A DNA stretch of 64,000 nucleotides from JAXLQL01 sp046331625 (GCA_046331625.1 JAXLQL010000025.1:39763-103762); one strand, 5' to 3'. Numbered from the stretch's first letter, positions 15,222-23,612 are shown. Notes: generated from the letters alone by a model not told the origin. Translations and numbers: made by a program.

Positions 15222-16510
15222 ACCAGATCCTGGCGGCCGAGCCTGAGCCCCTTCAGGCGGCCGAGCACTGTGAGGGCGATCTTCGAAGGATCGAAGAAGT
15301 CGCGAGCCACGGCGCGAACGGCTTCGGCGTCGACAACTTCGATCTCGTGCAGGATCTCGTCGAGCGAGGCGAAGCGGCCGAAGTAAAGCTCCTGGCGGGC
15401 GAGGTTGGACATGCGGCTCGACGTGGATTCGAGCCCAAGCATGACCGAGCCTTTCAGATGATTCTTGCTGCGCGTCAATTCCTCTTCCGGCAGCAATTCG
15501 TCTTTGAGCTTGCGGAACTCGGTGAGAACGAGATCGATCACGAGCTTGACGTTCTCGGCGGAGGTTCCGGCATAGACGCCGAGCACGCCCGAGTCGCGAT
15601 ACCCGCTGCACTCGGAGAAGACGGCGTAGACGAGTCCGCGCTGTTCGCGGATGTTCTGAAACAAGCGCGAACTCATGCTGCCGCCGAGAGCGGTGTTGAG
15701 CACATACGCGGCGAAGCGGCGCGGATGCGCCACCGGAAATGCGGGCACGCCCATCATGAGGTGGACCTGTTCGAGAGCGCGCTTGTCGCGCAGCACGATG
15801 CGGGCATGGGGCTGAGGCGGTCCGGCGGCTTTGCGTTGGCGGCGCGGCTTCAGGGACGAGAACTCACGGCCAGCGAGGTCCACGAGTTGGGCGTGGCTGA
15901 GGTTGCCCGCGGCGGTGATGACGATGTTGCGCGGAGTGTAGACGTCGCGATAGAAGTCGCGAATCATGGAGCGATGGAAGCCATTGATGGTGTCTTTGGT
16001 TCCCAGGATCGGCTTGCCGAGCGGATGATCTTTCCAGAAGTTGCTCGAGAAGGTCTCATGCACCTGATACTCGGGATTGTCGGTCTCCATCTTGAGCTCT
16101 TCGAGGATGACGCCCTTTTCCTTGTCGATGTCATCGGGGCGGAAGGCCGGGCGCAGGAGCATGTCGGCGAGGACTTCGAAGGCGGTGGGCAGGTGCTCGT
16201 CAAGGACCTTGGTGTTGAAGCTGACGAGTTCCTTTCCAGTGAAGGCGTCGAGATTGCCGCCGAGCGAATCGACGGAGCGGGCGATATCCTCGGCCGAGCG
16301 CGTGGCAGTTCCCTTGAACACCATGTGCTCGATGAAGTGAGAAATCCCGTTCTCGGCGCCGGCCTCGGCGCGCGATCCGGAGTCGATCCACAAGCCCACA
16401 GATACCGAGCGCACATGGGACATGGGTTCGGTAATGATGCGGAGTCCGTTATCGAGGACAGTGGTTTCAATTTTGCGGGCGGCGGTTTTGCCGCCTTTGG
16501 TTTTCGGCAT
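15215..16510 (-). CDS. M16 family zinc peptidase (pitrilysin/mitochondrial processing peptidase-like)
   Basis: A 431-residue metallopeptidase with the inverted zinc motif HxxEH (HFIEHMVFKGT) at about residue 60 and the downstream Glu in the KEKGVILEELKME region. Two homologous halves follow, with the substrate-binding GGSMSSRLFQNIREQRGLVYAV and an RxY-like segment. Its length fits the single-chain bacterial processing-peptidase-like group. There is no signal peptide (MPKTKGGKTAARK), so it is probably cytoplasmic. Its stop overlaps the TTG start of the TPM gene, so the two are co-translated, an unusual pairing. Confidence 0.93.
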   Translation of the reverse strand: MPKTKGGKTAARKIETTVLDNGLRIITEPMSHVRSVSVGLWIDSGSRAEAGAENGISHFIEHMVFKGTATRSAEDIARSVDSLGGNLDAFTGKELVSFNTKVLDEHLPTAFEVLADMLLRPAFRPDDIDKEKGVILEELKMETDNPEYQVHETFSSNFWKDHPLGKPILGTKDTINGFHRSMIRDFYRDVYTPRNIVITAAGNLSHAQLVDLAGREFSSLKPRRQRKAAGPPQPHARIVLRDKRALEQVHLMMGVPAFPVAHPRRFAAYVLNTALGGSMSSRLFQNIREQRGLVYAVFSECSGYRDSGVLGVYAGTSAENVKLVIDLVLTEFRKLKDELLPEEELTRSKNHLKGSVMLGLESTSSRMSNLARQELYFGRFASLDEILHEIEVVDAEAVRAVARDFFDPSKIALTVLGRLKGLRLGRQDLVC

Positions 16511-16544
16511 TCGGCTCAGTCTGGCTGTATTTCTATTATCTCAG

Positions 16545-17288
16545 TCACGCCAGCAGGCGACCGATCTCGGCTCTCAGGGGATCGTCAAAAGCGGCGGCAG
16601 AGTGCGGGTCGACCACCTCAATGAAGGCGGAAACGCCGGAGAGGCGGGCGGACATGCTCAACACTTCGTCAGCGGGGAGGAATGACTGTACCGGCGGCGA
16701 AAGCGTGAGCATCGTCAACTTGCCGAGCCCGGGGATCGGTTCCGATTTGACCTGGTAGCGCAGATCTTCGAGCAACTGGCGTGCGCCGGGGCTGCGAGCC
16801 AACACCACTTGCGCGGCGAGGGCGTTGGTGACGAAGTGGCGGACCGAGGAGGAGCGGTGTTCCTTGGGAGGGCCATCGAAGATGCGCTGCATTTCGGCGA
16901 GCGTGTAGTCGCACTTGTAGGTGACGGCCCAGCGGAAGGGAGCGGTGACCGACATGCGGCGTCCGGCGGCTTCGTGCGAGTAAGTCCAGGGATAAATTTC
17001 GATGCCCTGTTCCATGGACGCGAGGGCTTGTTCGTCGAGATCGGTGCGGAGGTCGAAGGGTGCGCCGGCGGCTTCGCGGTAGCGTGCGCCCAGGTCCTGG
17101 TAGGCCTCGTCGGCGCGGCTCACGGTCTCCTTGGACCCGAGATATTTTCCAAAGATTCGCTTGGGAGCGAGGATCGGATAGATGGTGGCGAGGTGGGTTC
17201 TGAGGCGCTGCGAGAGGAACTCGGAAACTCGTTCGGTCTTCTCGCGAAGATCGGGGAGTTGCTCCAAAGTGACAGTTGGGGCACTCAT
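16545..17288 (-). CDS. Unrecognised protein encoded directly downstream of a reverse transcriptase
   Basis: A 247-residue soluble protein, not recognised. It has no signal peptide or membrane helix. An N-terminal helical segment (LPDLREKTERVSEFLSQRLRTHLATIYPIL) is followed by a mixed region with IEIYPWTYSHEA, FRWAVTYKCDYTLAEMQRIF and a C-terminal FIEVVDPHSAAAFDDPLRAEIGRLL. No nuclease, NTPase or transmembrane motif is visible. It starts 18 bases after the stop of the reverse transcriptase gene and is in the same orientation, so the two should share a transcript. It may be an accessory or effector protein of an RT system, or structural. This is an inference from position alone. Confidence 0.6.
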   Translation of the reverse strand: MSAPTVTLEQLPDLREKTERVSEFLSQRLRTHLATIYPILAPKRIFGKYLGSKETVSRADEAYQDLGARYREAAGAPFDLRTDLDEQALASMEQGIEIYPWTYSHEAAGRRMSVTAPFRWAVTYKCDYTLAEMQRIFDGPPKEHRSSSVRHFVTNALAAQVVLARSPGARQLLEDLRYQVKSEPIPGLGKLTMLTLSPPVQSFLPADEVLSMSARLSGVSAFIEVVDPHSAAAFDDPLRAEIGRLLA

Positions 17289-17306
17289 GGTTGAGGCTTC
17301 AGGGTA

Positions 17307-18623
17307 TCACGCTACGTGGTCCCAAGGAATCGATTGGAAGATGGCGCGGAGCTTGGCGCCGCGGGCGGGATGGATCATTTCGACGAAGGAAATGCGGCCT
17401 TCGAGATGCATGCGGAAGTTCGGGTGGCCGGTGCGATTCTGCGAGGCTGGCCCGTGGCGCGCGCAGTTGGTGAGGACGGCTTTGAGCGTGTCGAAGTCGT
17501 GGCGAACGATGTTGAGGTGGTCATTCACCACAACGCCCGCAAGGTATTGGCGGACGCCGCGGCGCATGATGCGGGTCTTGCGATGGTTGACGGAGAAGCC
17601 TTCCTCGTCGAGGATCATCGCGACGTGGGTGGAGAAGCGCTCGGCGGAGCGGAGGAACGTATCGCCGCCGGAGAAGGCGAGGTCGTCAGCGTATCGCGTG
17701 TAAGTGGCTCCGGAGGCGGTGGCAAGTCCCGTGAGGCGGGAGTCTAAATGGAAGGCGATGAGGTTGGCGATGGCGGGAGATGTCGGCGCGCCTTGCGGCA
17801 GGTGCGGCGCGCGGTAGAGCATGCGGGCTTCGTGGAGGCGATCGCGTTCGGCGGTGACGTTGGTCCAGGCGCGCTTCGGTGTGGCGGTGGTGCAGATGCC
17901 GCCGAGGAGATCGGCAACGGATTCGGGATATCCGATGGTGCGGAAGAGCGCTTGCACGCGGGCGCGGCCGATGGAGGGGAAGAAGTCGCGGAGGTCCATG
18001 CGGAGGACGGCGGACTGGCCTACGTGAGGGGCGGAAAATGTTTTGATCGAGCGGCCCGGGACGAAACCATGCGCGGCGTCATGCGGGGGAACGTGGACGA
18101 GGATGTCATCGAGGATGCGGCGTTGGAGTGCTTTCATGCGGCGCTTGGGGGCTTCGATGAGCCGGAGGCTGCCGGGCTTGGAGAGTACGCGGTAGTGGTA
18201 ATGGTCGAGGCGAGGATTGGCTTGGCGGAGTTGGTACTGGCGGAGGTCGGCGAACCAGTCGAGTTCGGAGGGGAGGAGGGAGAAGTGGTGGGCGAGGTCG
18301 CCGGGGGTGGTGATGGAGGGGACGGGCCAGGGTTTGGCCGGCTGCATGAGCGGGGCTTCGGGGATCCAGTTCTCGATGTGCATGCGGTGCAGGCGATACA
18401 CGTTCGCGAGGCCGCGATCCTGACGCAGAAAGTCGATGACTTCGATGAGGCGCGGGCGAACGCGTCCGGCAAACTTGGCGACGTATCGTTGCGCCAGCCG
18501 AGGCAGCCATTTCCAGTTGCTACCGAGCGCTCGTTTGCCGCGGCCGGCTGCGGCTTCGGGAGTTTGTTCGCCACCGAGGAGAGCTTGGGCAAGCACTTCG
18601 ATGAGCAACGGATGCTGATTCAT
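17307..18623 (-). CDS. Retron-type reverse transcriptase
   Basis: A 438-residue RNA-directed DNA polymerase. An N-terminal helical region of about 130 residues precedes the RT fold. Motifs in order are AHGFVPGRS, LRMDLRDFFPSI (catalytic Asp of motif A), LPQGAPTSPAIANL, TRYADDLAFSG (YADD at residues 311-314), NHRKTRIM and RQYLAGVVVN. The C-terminal thumb segment LEGRISFVEMIHP is of the retron/bacterial RT kind. Where retron RTs usually show VTG, this protein has LAG. It has no maturase or endonuclease domain, so it is not a group II intron protein. The ATG at 18623 is chosen; a TTG at 18629 is alternative, and neither has a clear ribosome binding site. Confidence 0.9.
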   Translation of the reverse strand: MNQHPLLIEVLAQALLGGEQTPEAAAGRGKRALGSNWKWLPRLAQRYVAKFAGRVRPRLIEVIDFLRQDRGLANVYRLHRMHIENWIPEAPLMQPAKPWPVPSITTPGDLAHHFSLLPSELDWFADLRQYQLRQANPRLDHYHYRVLSKPGSLRLIEAPKRRMKALQRRILDDILVHVPPHDAAHGFVPGRSIKTFSAPHVGQSAVLRMDLRDFFPSIGRARVQALFRTIGYPESVADLLGGICTTATPKRAWTNVTAERDRLHEARMLYRAPHLPQGAPTSPAIANLIAFHLDSRLTGLATASGATYTRYADDLAFSGGDTFLRSAERFSTHVAMILDEEGFSVNHRKTRIMRRGVRQYLAGVVVNDHLNIVRHDFDTLKAVLTNCARHGPASQNRTGHPNFRMHLEGRISFVEMIHPARGAKLRAIFQSIPWDHVA

Positions 18624-18629
18624 CGACAA

Positions 18630-18845
18630 TCGGCGGCGAACGCCAACGAGTCTGACAGCGCGCGAATCATCTGCGCGTAGCGCAGAGCCTTCGAGCCGAC
18701 GAGATGCGAGCCCTTCACGATACCCCGGGGTAACCCCGGAGAGGCCGGCCGAACCGAAGTCCGGACCGCCGAGCTTGGACGCCCGCCGCCTGGAGCATGA
18801 TAGCGCGAGCGGCTTGGGCGGATGACTCGGCTCGAGGGCAGGGTC
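18630..18845 (-). other. Leader upstream of the reverse transcriptase with two strong hairpins; candidate ncRNA site
   Basis: Between the receiver gene and the RT start lie 216 bases with no convincing gene. On the RT strand two compact hairpins are visible: CCGGGGTTACCCCGG (six-base stem) and TCTGCGCTACGCGCAGA (seven-base stem, TAC loop). Retron non-coding RNAs lie just upstream of their RT gene, so this is where one would be expected. I could not identify the flanking a1/a2 inverted repeats or a branching guanosine. It is marked as a candidate region, not as an RNA gene. Confidence 0.35.
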
Positions 18846-19241
18846 TCAGCGAAGGTGGATCCAGTCAGCCAAGGATTCCTCGACAGAGCGCCGCAGGTCA
18901 TCTCCGAGGGCCGACTTGGCGAAGAGATTCACTCCGCCTTTGTCGAGTACTTGGAGCCACAACTTCTCGTCGGCAAGGCCACTGATCACTACGAGGTATG
19001 CAGGTCTCGGCATAGCGTACGTGAGAGCGAGGATGTCACGCCAGGTGTGACCGCCCAAGTCTGCGTCAGAGACAATGACGGCGGTGGAAGGTGCAATACA
19101 AGCCTCCGCCGCTTCTTGGTAGTTCTTTGCCCACCGCAGGGGACATCGGGTTTCGGCGAGCAGCCTTTGCATTTGCTTCCATGTCCAATCGTCGCTGCTG
19201 ACGACGAGAACGGCGGGTTGGTGTTTCGACGGGAGTGGCAT
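18846..19241 (-). CDS. Stand-alone receiver-domain (response regulator-like) protein
   Basis: A 131-residue single-domain protein with the CheY-like receiver fold. It has the acidic pair in VVSSDD, the phospho-acceptor Asp in IVSDADLGG, and the conserved Lys in FAKSALGDD. No output domain is attached. The start at 19241 (MPLPSKHQP) is chosen as the last ATG before the fold; ATG at 19286 is alternative. No kinase gene is adjacent. It is the first gene upstream of the reverse transcriptase, 222 bases away on the same strand, so a shared transcript is possible but unproven. Confidence 0.78.
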   Translation of the reverse strand: MPLPSKHQPAVLVVSSDDWTWKQMQRLLAETRCPLRWAKNYQEAAEACIAPSTAVIVSDADLGGHTWRDILALTYAMPRPAYLVVISGLADEKLWLQVLDKGGVNLFAKSALGDDLRRSVEESLADWIHLR

Positions 19242-19405
19242 CGGCGGGCATCCCTTCTTGGGTTTGCAATGTACGGTGGCGGTCATGCCGGCAAGGCCTA
19301 CTGAAGGCGGCACGGATGGTCTCATCGATTGCTACGTTTTCATGGGGTTCGGCAGTCGCGAGAACTTCTCGAGGCTCTCGCGACTGCGCGCCAGTGTGCG
19401 GCAAG

Positions 19406-19858
19406 TCAGGACCCCCGCTGCAGGCGTCTGGCAGTCTCCTGCAAGCGCTGGGCTCTCTTGGCGACACCGTCGGCGTGGGCGCGGATCAAGGTACGGTTGC
19501 GGGAGAAATCCTCCGAGGCGAGTTGCTTCTTCCTATCGTGGAAGATTTCGAGCAGCTTCACTTTGTCTTTGATCAGTTGCCAGTCGGTGCGGTCGCGACC
19601 GCTGAGCTGAGGGTTGGTGGACTCGAACTTCGCGACGAGCTCGTGAAGCCGGCCAAGGTCGGCGCTCATGGCGTCGATCTTTTTCTTGACGTCTTCGGCA
19701 TCGGCCTTCTTGCTCTTCAAGGCGAGGCTGACCACTGACGCATCGCGTTCGAGGTTGCGGGCGGATTCGAGCATCTGGTCGACGAATTCCTTTTCGAGCG
19801 CGGCGGCAGAGAGGGCCGCGAGCGCGAAACAAGTTGCGGTTCTGACAAACGATCGCAT
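19406..19858 (-). CDS. Secreted helical (coiled-coil) protein of unknown function
   Basis: A 150-residue protein starting with a clear signal peptide (MRSFVRTATCFALAALSAAA). The mature part is highly charged and almost entirely helical (LERDASVVSLALKSKKADAEDVKKKID and so on), with heptad-like spacing suited to a coiled coil. No enzymatic motif is visible. The start at 19858 is supported by AAAGGAG six bases upstream, better than the longer in-frame start at 19924. It stands alone, divergent from the HPF-like gene. Confidence 0.72.
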   Translation of the reverse strand: MRSFVRTATCFALAALSAAALEKEFVDQMLESARNLERDASVVSLALKSKKADAEDVKKKIDAMSADLGRLHELVAKFESTNPQLSGRDRTDWQLIKDKVKLLEIFHDRKKQLASEDFSRNRTLIRAHADGVAKRAQRLQETARRLQRGS

Positions 19859-20203
19859 GGTGAACTCCTTTGGGTTTTCCGGATTCTGTCGAGAAGCGAG
19901 AGACGCTCTGGCGCCGCGCTTCATCTTCGGTTTCCATCCCCAAAGTAAGGCTGATCGAGAGATTTGTCTAATAGATGTTTTGCAACTTAATCATCTGAAA
20001 AATGGATGTGTTGGTCCGGACGGACTCTATTCCCGGCGGTGCGTGGGATGGAGCCGGGTGGGGGGACATTGTGGCCGTAGCGCGTAGAAGCGCCCGGGCC
20101 AATACATCGAGAGAACCGATGGCAAGGAAAGAAAGTATCTATTTGTCGATGTGTCGTCAAAGGTGGATGATCGAATCGAGATTGAGTGCAAGGAGCAAAT
20201 CCA
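19859..20203. other. Divergent intergenic region with an AT-rich centre
   Basis: This 345-base gap between divergent genes holds no supported gene. It contains the most AT-rich stretch nearby (about 19960-20005). A possible plus-strand promoter there is TTGTCT, 18 bases, then TAATCA, which would drive the HPF/sigma pair. The match is loose and unproven. Confidence 0.4.
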
Positions 20204-20569
20204 ATGAGAGTACAGATGACTGCGCGCGGTGGATTGGAGCTTACCCCAGAGTGTCGCGAGCAAGTACGGCGGCGGATTCATTTCGCGTTGGGCCGGTTCG
20301 CGGGCAGGATCGAACGAGTGTCGGTCCGGCTGGCCGATATCAATGGTCCGCGAGGCGGGCTGGACAAGGTGTGCGCCATCCAGGTGGAAGGCGAACTGAG
20401 GAGTCCGGTGATTGTTCGCGAAGGCCACGGCAGCGTTCATGGCGCAGTGGCGGCCGCCGCGGGAAGGGCTGAGCGAGGAGTGGCGCGAGGGCTGCGGCTC
20501 CAGGACCGGGCACGGCACAGCGGGGTTGCGGTCCTGTGGCCGGACCTCGCAGACAGAAGGGAAGAATGA
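20204..20569 (+). CDS. HPF/RaiA-like ribosome-associated protein (sigma-54 modulation family)
   Basis: A 121-residue homologue of the hibernation-promoting factor/S30AE family. The N-terminal beta-strand MRVQMTARGGLELTPECREQVRRRI, then RIERVSVRLADINGPRGG and KVCAIQVEG, follow the fold that sits in the ribosomal A/P site. It lacks the C-terminal dimerisation domain of long HPF. The start is set by AGGAG eight bases before the ATG. Its stop overlaps the start of an ECF sigma factor gene as ATGA, so ribosome silencing and a transcriptional switch are expressed together. Family call good; physiological role inferred. Confidence 0.8.
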   Translation: MRVQMTARGGLELTPECREQVRRRIHFALGRFAGRIERVSVRLADINGPRGGLDKVCAIQVEGELRSPVIVREGHGSVHGAVAAAAGRAERGVARGLRLQDRARHSGVAVLWPDLADRREE

Positions 20570-21261
20570 AGGGACTGTCGACGCAGAACTCACTCACGGA
20601 AGCGAGACCGGACTTGCGCGATTGCCGTGACTTCGAGTTGGTGGCATGGGCGAGACGGGGCGATGCGGAGGCGTTCGGCGAACTGACTCGCCGCAGCGCG
20701 CGCATGTGCCGAATGGCCGCGTGGGCGATCGTGCATGATCCGGCAGAGATGGACGACCTGATCCAGAACGCGCTCTTGAAGGCCTGGCGAAACATCGGCT
20801 TCTATCGAGAGGACGCGAAGTTTTCGACGTGGCTCGTACGGATTGTCGTGAATGAATGCCTGATGGCCGTGCGGCGGCGGAGACGCAGCCGGATATTGAC
20901 TATCGAGGCGGGATCCGGCCATGGAGCGGCCCTTGAAGTGGAGATAGCCGATGGGCGGCCCGGGCCGGAGGAGCGGATGGCATCGGAGCAAGTGGAGAGG
21001 GTGATGCACTGCGAGATCAGCCGCAGTCCGGCAATGTTCCGCGACGCTCTGCGGCTGATGATTGCTGGACACGCGGTCTGCGATGTGGCTCGCGAGCTGG
21101 GTATCTCGGCCGGCGCCGCCAAGACACGGCTCAGCCGCGCGCGTCAACATTTGCGCCAACGGATGATACGCCATCTCGGCCGAGACGGCGTGCAGACCTT
21201 CAGTTCGACGGCCGTTACTTTTCGTAAGTCTCCCCTGATGCGAGATCATCCAACGGAGTGA
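20566..21261 (+). CDS. ECF-type RNA polymerase sigma factor
   Basis: A 231-residue sigma-70 family factor of the extracytoplasmic-function class. Region 2 runs from ELVAWARRGDAEAFGEL through DDLIQNALLKAWRNI and FSTWLVRIVVNECL. Region 4 is MFRDALRLMIAGHAVCDVARELGISAGAAKTRLSRAR, a typical helix-turn-helix. The ATG at 20566 overlaps the stop of the HPF-like gene and has GAAGGGAAG just upstream, so translation is coupled. No anti-sigma factor gene is adjacent. The acidic link between regions 2 and 4 is about 50 residues. Target promoters are unknown. Confidence 0.9.
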   Translation: MKGLSTQNSLTEARPDLRDCRDFELVAWARRGDAEAFGELTRRSARMCRMAAWAIVHDPAEMDDLIQNALLKAWRNIGFYREDAKFSTWLVRIVVNECLMAVRRRRRSRILTIEAGSGHGAALEVEIADGRPGPEERMASEQVERVMHCEISRSPAMFRDALRLMIAGHAVCDVARELGISAGAAKTRLSRARQHLRQRMIRHLGRDGVQTFSSTAVTFRKSPLMRDHPTE

Positions 21262-21527
21262 GCAGTGTGCGTGCCGCGCTCGGTGATGAGCGGCGGGTTT
21301 TCAACCACCGGCTCGGCCTCGCGGCATCGATCACGTGCGACAGGCCACGGCACCGTTTGATCTGATCATCCTGCCTGACTTGAACTGAGGCCCTACGCTG
21401 GAACGGCATCCGGCGCGTTCGAGAAAATTCGATTCGGCGCGACTGTCGGCCCCAGCTTTGGCTACTTCCGGGCTGAGTGCTGAGCTGCTGACAGAGGCCG
21501 GGCGAGAGAATCATCTGCGCGAGTCGC

Positions 21528-22994
21528 TCAGGAAGCCGCGTGAGCCAGAAAACGCGGCTCGCGCCGAGCGTGCGTTGCCTGTTCGAATGCGTAGGCGAGC
21601 CCGATGAGAGTCGCGTCGGAGTGGGCGCGTCCGAAGAAGGAGAGACCTACTGGTAAGCCTCCCACAAAGCCGGCGGGAACGGTGATGTGCGGGTAGCCGG
21701 CGACCGCGGGATCGGTGGAGCAGGACTGGTTGTAGTGGTCGCCGTTGACGTAGTCGGTGACCCATGAGAGTCCGCCGGTAGGCGCGACGATCGCGGCAAG
21801 CCCGTGCTTGTCGAGGGCGCGGTCGATGCCGCTCGTGGCGGTGCGCCGCGCTTTGTCGCGAGCGTCGAGGTACGCCTTCTCCGTGAGAGGTCCCTTGGCC
21901 TGCGCTTGCTCGAGAAGCTCCTGCTTGAAATGCGGCATTTCACGCGCGGCTTCACGCTCGTTGAAGGCGATCACAGCCGCCAGCGATTGAACCGGACCTC
22001 CGCGCGCTGCGAGGTAGAGGTTCAGACCGTGCTTGAACTCGTAGAGCATGGCGGTCATCTCGGCGTCGCCGTATTCGGAGTCTGGAGGCAGATCTACCGG
22101 GTCTACCAAAACGGCGCCGGCCTTGCGGAGAGCATCGAGTGATTTCTCGGTGACGGCGAGAACACCGGGATGCCGTCCGAAGAGGCTGCGTGCGACGCCG
22201 ATTCGCGCTTTGTCCAAGCTGCGCGGATTCAGAGCGCGCTCGACGGAGAAGGCTCCGCCGCTCATGGCCGAGAGTAGTTGCGTCGCGGCGGTGACGGAGG
22301 GGGCCATCGGTCCGGCGGTGTCTTGCACATGGGAGATCGGGATGATGCCGGCGGCGCTGAGAACGCCAACCGTGGGCTTGATGCCGACGATGCCGTTGAT
22401 CGACGAGGGCGACACGATGGACCCATCGGTCTCCGTACCGACAGCCGCCCAGCAAAGTCCGGCTGCCGCTGCTGCGCCCGATCCGGAGCTCGATCCGGAA
22501 GGATTCCGGTCCAGCGCGTAGGGGTTACGGGTCTGGCCGCCGCGGCCGCTCCACCCGCTGGTGGAGAGCGACGAGCGAAAATTCGCCCATTCGCTCAGGT
22601 TCGTTTTGCCGAGGATCACTGCGCCGGCTTCGCGAAGCCGCGCCACGACGGGGGCATCCGCTTTCGGGGGCGGCGCATCGACCAGAGCAAGTGATCCAGC
22701 GGTGGTCTTCATGCGATCGGCGGTGTCAATGTTGTCTTTCACGAGGATCGCCATGCCGTGGAGAGGTCCGCGGCGTTTGCCCGCGCGGCGCTCGGCATCG
22801 AGTTCAGTGGCGATGCGCATGGCGTCGGGGTTCAATTCGATGATCGAGTTGACGAACCGATCAACCTCATTAATGCGATCGAGGTAGTAGCGCACATCGG
22901 CTTCCGCGGTTTCGCGGCGTGGGGCTGGCCGGGTGCATGCGGAAGCGAGCAGGGAGGCTGCAGTGGCGAGCACCTCGCGGCGGGACGGATGCAT
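21528..22994 (-). CDS. Amidase signature family protein, exported
   Basis: A 488-residue amidase with the full Ser-cisSer-Lys arrangement: Lys in ILVKDNIDT, the glycine/serine-rich GSSSGSG, and the nucleophile region GTETDGSIVSPSS. The N-terminus MHPSRREVLATAASLLASAC combines a twin-arginine-like RRE with a lipobox cysteine, so it is probably an exported lipoprotein. Members hydrolyse C-N bonds in varied amides. The absence of gatC/gatB neighbours and the export signal argue against tRNA amidotransferase. The substrate is unknown. Confidence 0.9.
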   Translation of the reverse strand: MHPSRREVLATAASLLASACTRPAPRRETAEADVRYYLDRINEVDRFVNSIIELNPDAMRIATELDAERRAGKRRGPLHGMAILVKDNIDTADRMKTTAGSLALVDAPPPKADAPVVARLREAGAVILGKTNLSEWANFRSSLSTSGWSGRGGQTRNPYALDRNPSGSSSGSGAAAAAGLCWAAVGTETDGSIVSPSSINGIVGIKPTVGVLSAAGIIPISHVQDTAGPMAPSVTAATQLLSAMSGGAFSVERALNPRSLDKARIGVARSLFGRHPGVLAVTEKSLDALRKAGAVLVDPVDLPPDSEYGDAEMTAMLYEFKHGLNLYLAARGGPVQSLAAVIAFNEREAAREMPHFKQELLEQAQAKGPLTEKAYLDARDKARRTATSGIDRALDKHGLAAIVAPTGGLSWVTDYVNGDHYNQSCSTDPAVAGYPHITVPAGFVGGLPVGLSFFGRAHSDATLIGLAYAFEQATHARREPRFLAHAAS

Positions 22995-23113
22995 TCCTGT
23001 GACGTTAACAGATCGGCCCCGCAGGCTGGGACTCGAGGACTAGGGCGAAGGACCGAGCAAAAAATCAGAGCCGTGGGTATATTGAACCACCCCTCCCAGT
23101 ACCCACTTGTTAC

Positions 23114-23132
23114 AGACAGCGCATGGCTGTCT
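23114..23132 (+). promoter_or_regulatory. Seven-base-pair hairpin in the leader of the molybdenum hydroxylase operon
   Basis: AGACAGC and GCTGTCT pair around a GCATG loop, ending 29 bases before the GTG start of the iron-sulfur subunit gene. A promoter-like TATATT lies at 23078-23083 without a good -35 element. The hairpin could be an operator or an RNA element, but it is too small to be the known molybdenum-cofactor riboswitch. Weak evidence. Confidence 0.3.
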
Positions 23133-23161
23133 AGAACCACTCTCTTTCTGGAGGAACCCCC

Positions 23162-23599
23162 GTGACTCTGACGCTCAATGTCAATGGGAAGGATTACACG
23201 GTCAACGTGAGCGATGGCGGGATGCCGTTGCTTTGGGTATTACGCGATCTGATCGGCTTGACCGGCACCAAGTACGGCTGCGGCATCGAAGTCTGCGGCG
23301 CGTGCTCGGTTCTGGTGAACGGACAAGTGGAACGCGCTTGCGAGTTCGACGTGTCTTCGGCCGTAGGTAAGAAGATCGTGACCATCGAAGGGCTCTCTGC
23401 CAATCGCAGCCATCCGGCCCAACAAGCATGGATCAACAACCAAGTGCCGCAGTGCGGCTACTGCCAGTCTGGAGTTCTGATGGCGGTGGCCGGTGCGATG
23501 AAAGCCGGCCAGCACGGCACAGGCATTCTTTCCGAGGTCCAGAATCTGTGCGTGTGCGGGACCTACCAGCGCATGCGTGACGCGGTGAAGTCGCTCTAA
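23162..23599 (+). CDS. iorA: (2Fe-2S)-binding small subunit of a molybdenum hydroxylase (isoquinoline 1-oxidoreductase alpha-like)
   Basis: A 145-residue electron-transfer subunit of the xanthine oxidase family. The first [2Fe-2S] cluster is plant-ferredoxin-like (CGIEVCGACSVLVNG, then a Cys in ERACEF). The second lies in the C-terminal helical domain (CGYCQSG and CVCGTY). The start is GTG at 23162 with GGAGG eight to nine bases upstream. The order small subunit, Moco subunit, xdhC, mocA, with short gaps, indicates one operon. The isoquinoline oxidoreductase label reflects the two-subunit layout without a FAD subunit; the true substrate is unknown. Confidence 0.9.
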   Translation: MTLTLNVNGKDYTVNVSDGGMPLLWVLRDLIGLTGTKYGCGIEVCGACSVLVNGQVERACEFDVSSAVGKKIVTIEGLSANRSHPAQQAWINNQVPQCGYCQSGVLMAVAGAMKAGQHGTGILSEVQNLCVCGTYQRMRDAVKSL

Positions 23600-23612
23600 G
23601 GAGGAGAAAAAC

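Noticed and set aside
17307..18629. Group II intron-encoded RT
   Set aside because: No maturase (X) or HNH endonuclease domain, and no intron RNA domain V seen nearby.
18620..18901. 93-codon minus-strand frame covering the RT leader
   Set aside because: Overlaps the receiver gene end and the RT start, has no ribosome binding site and no recognisable protein features.
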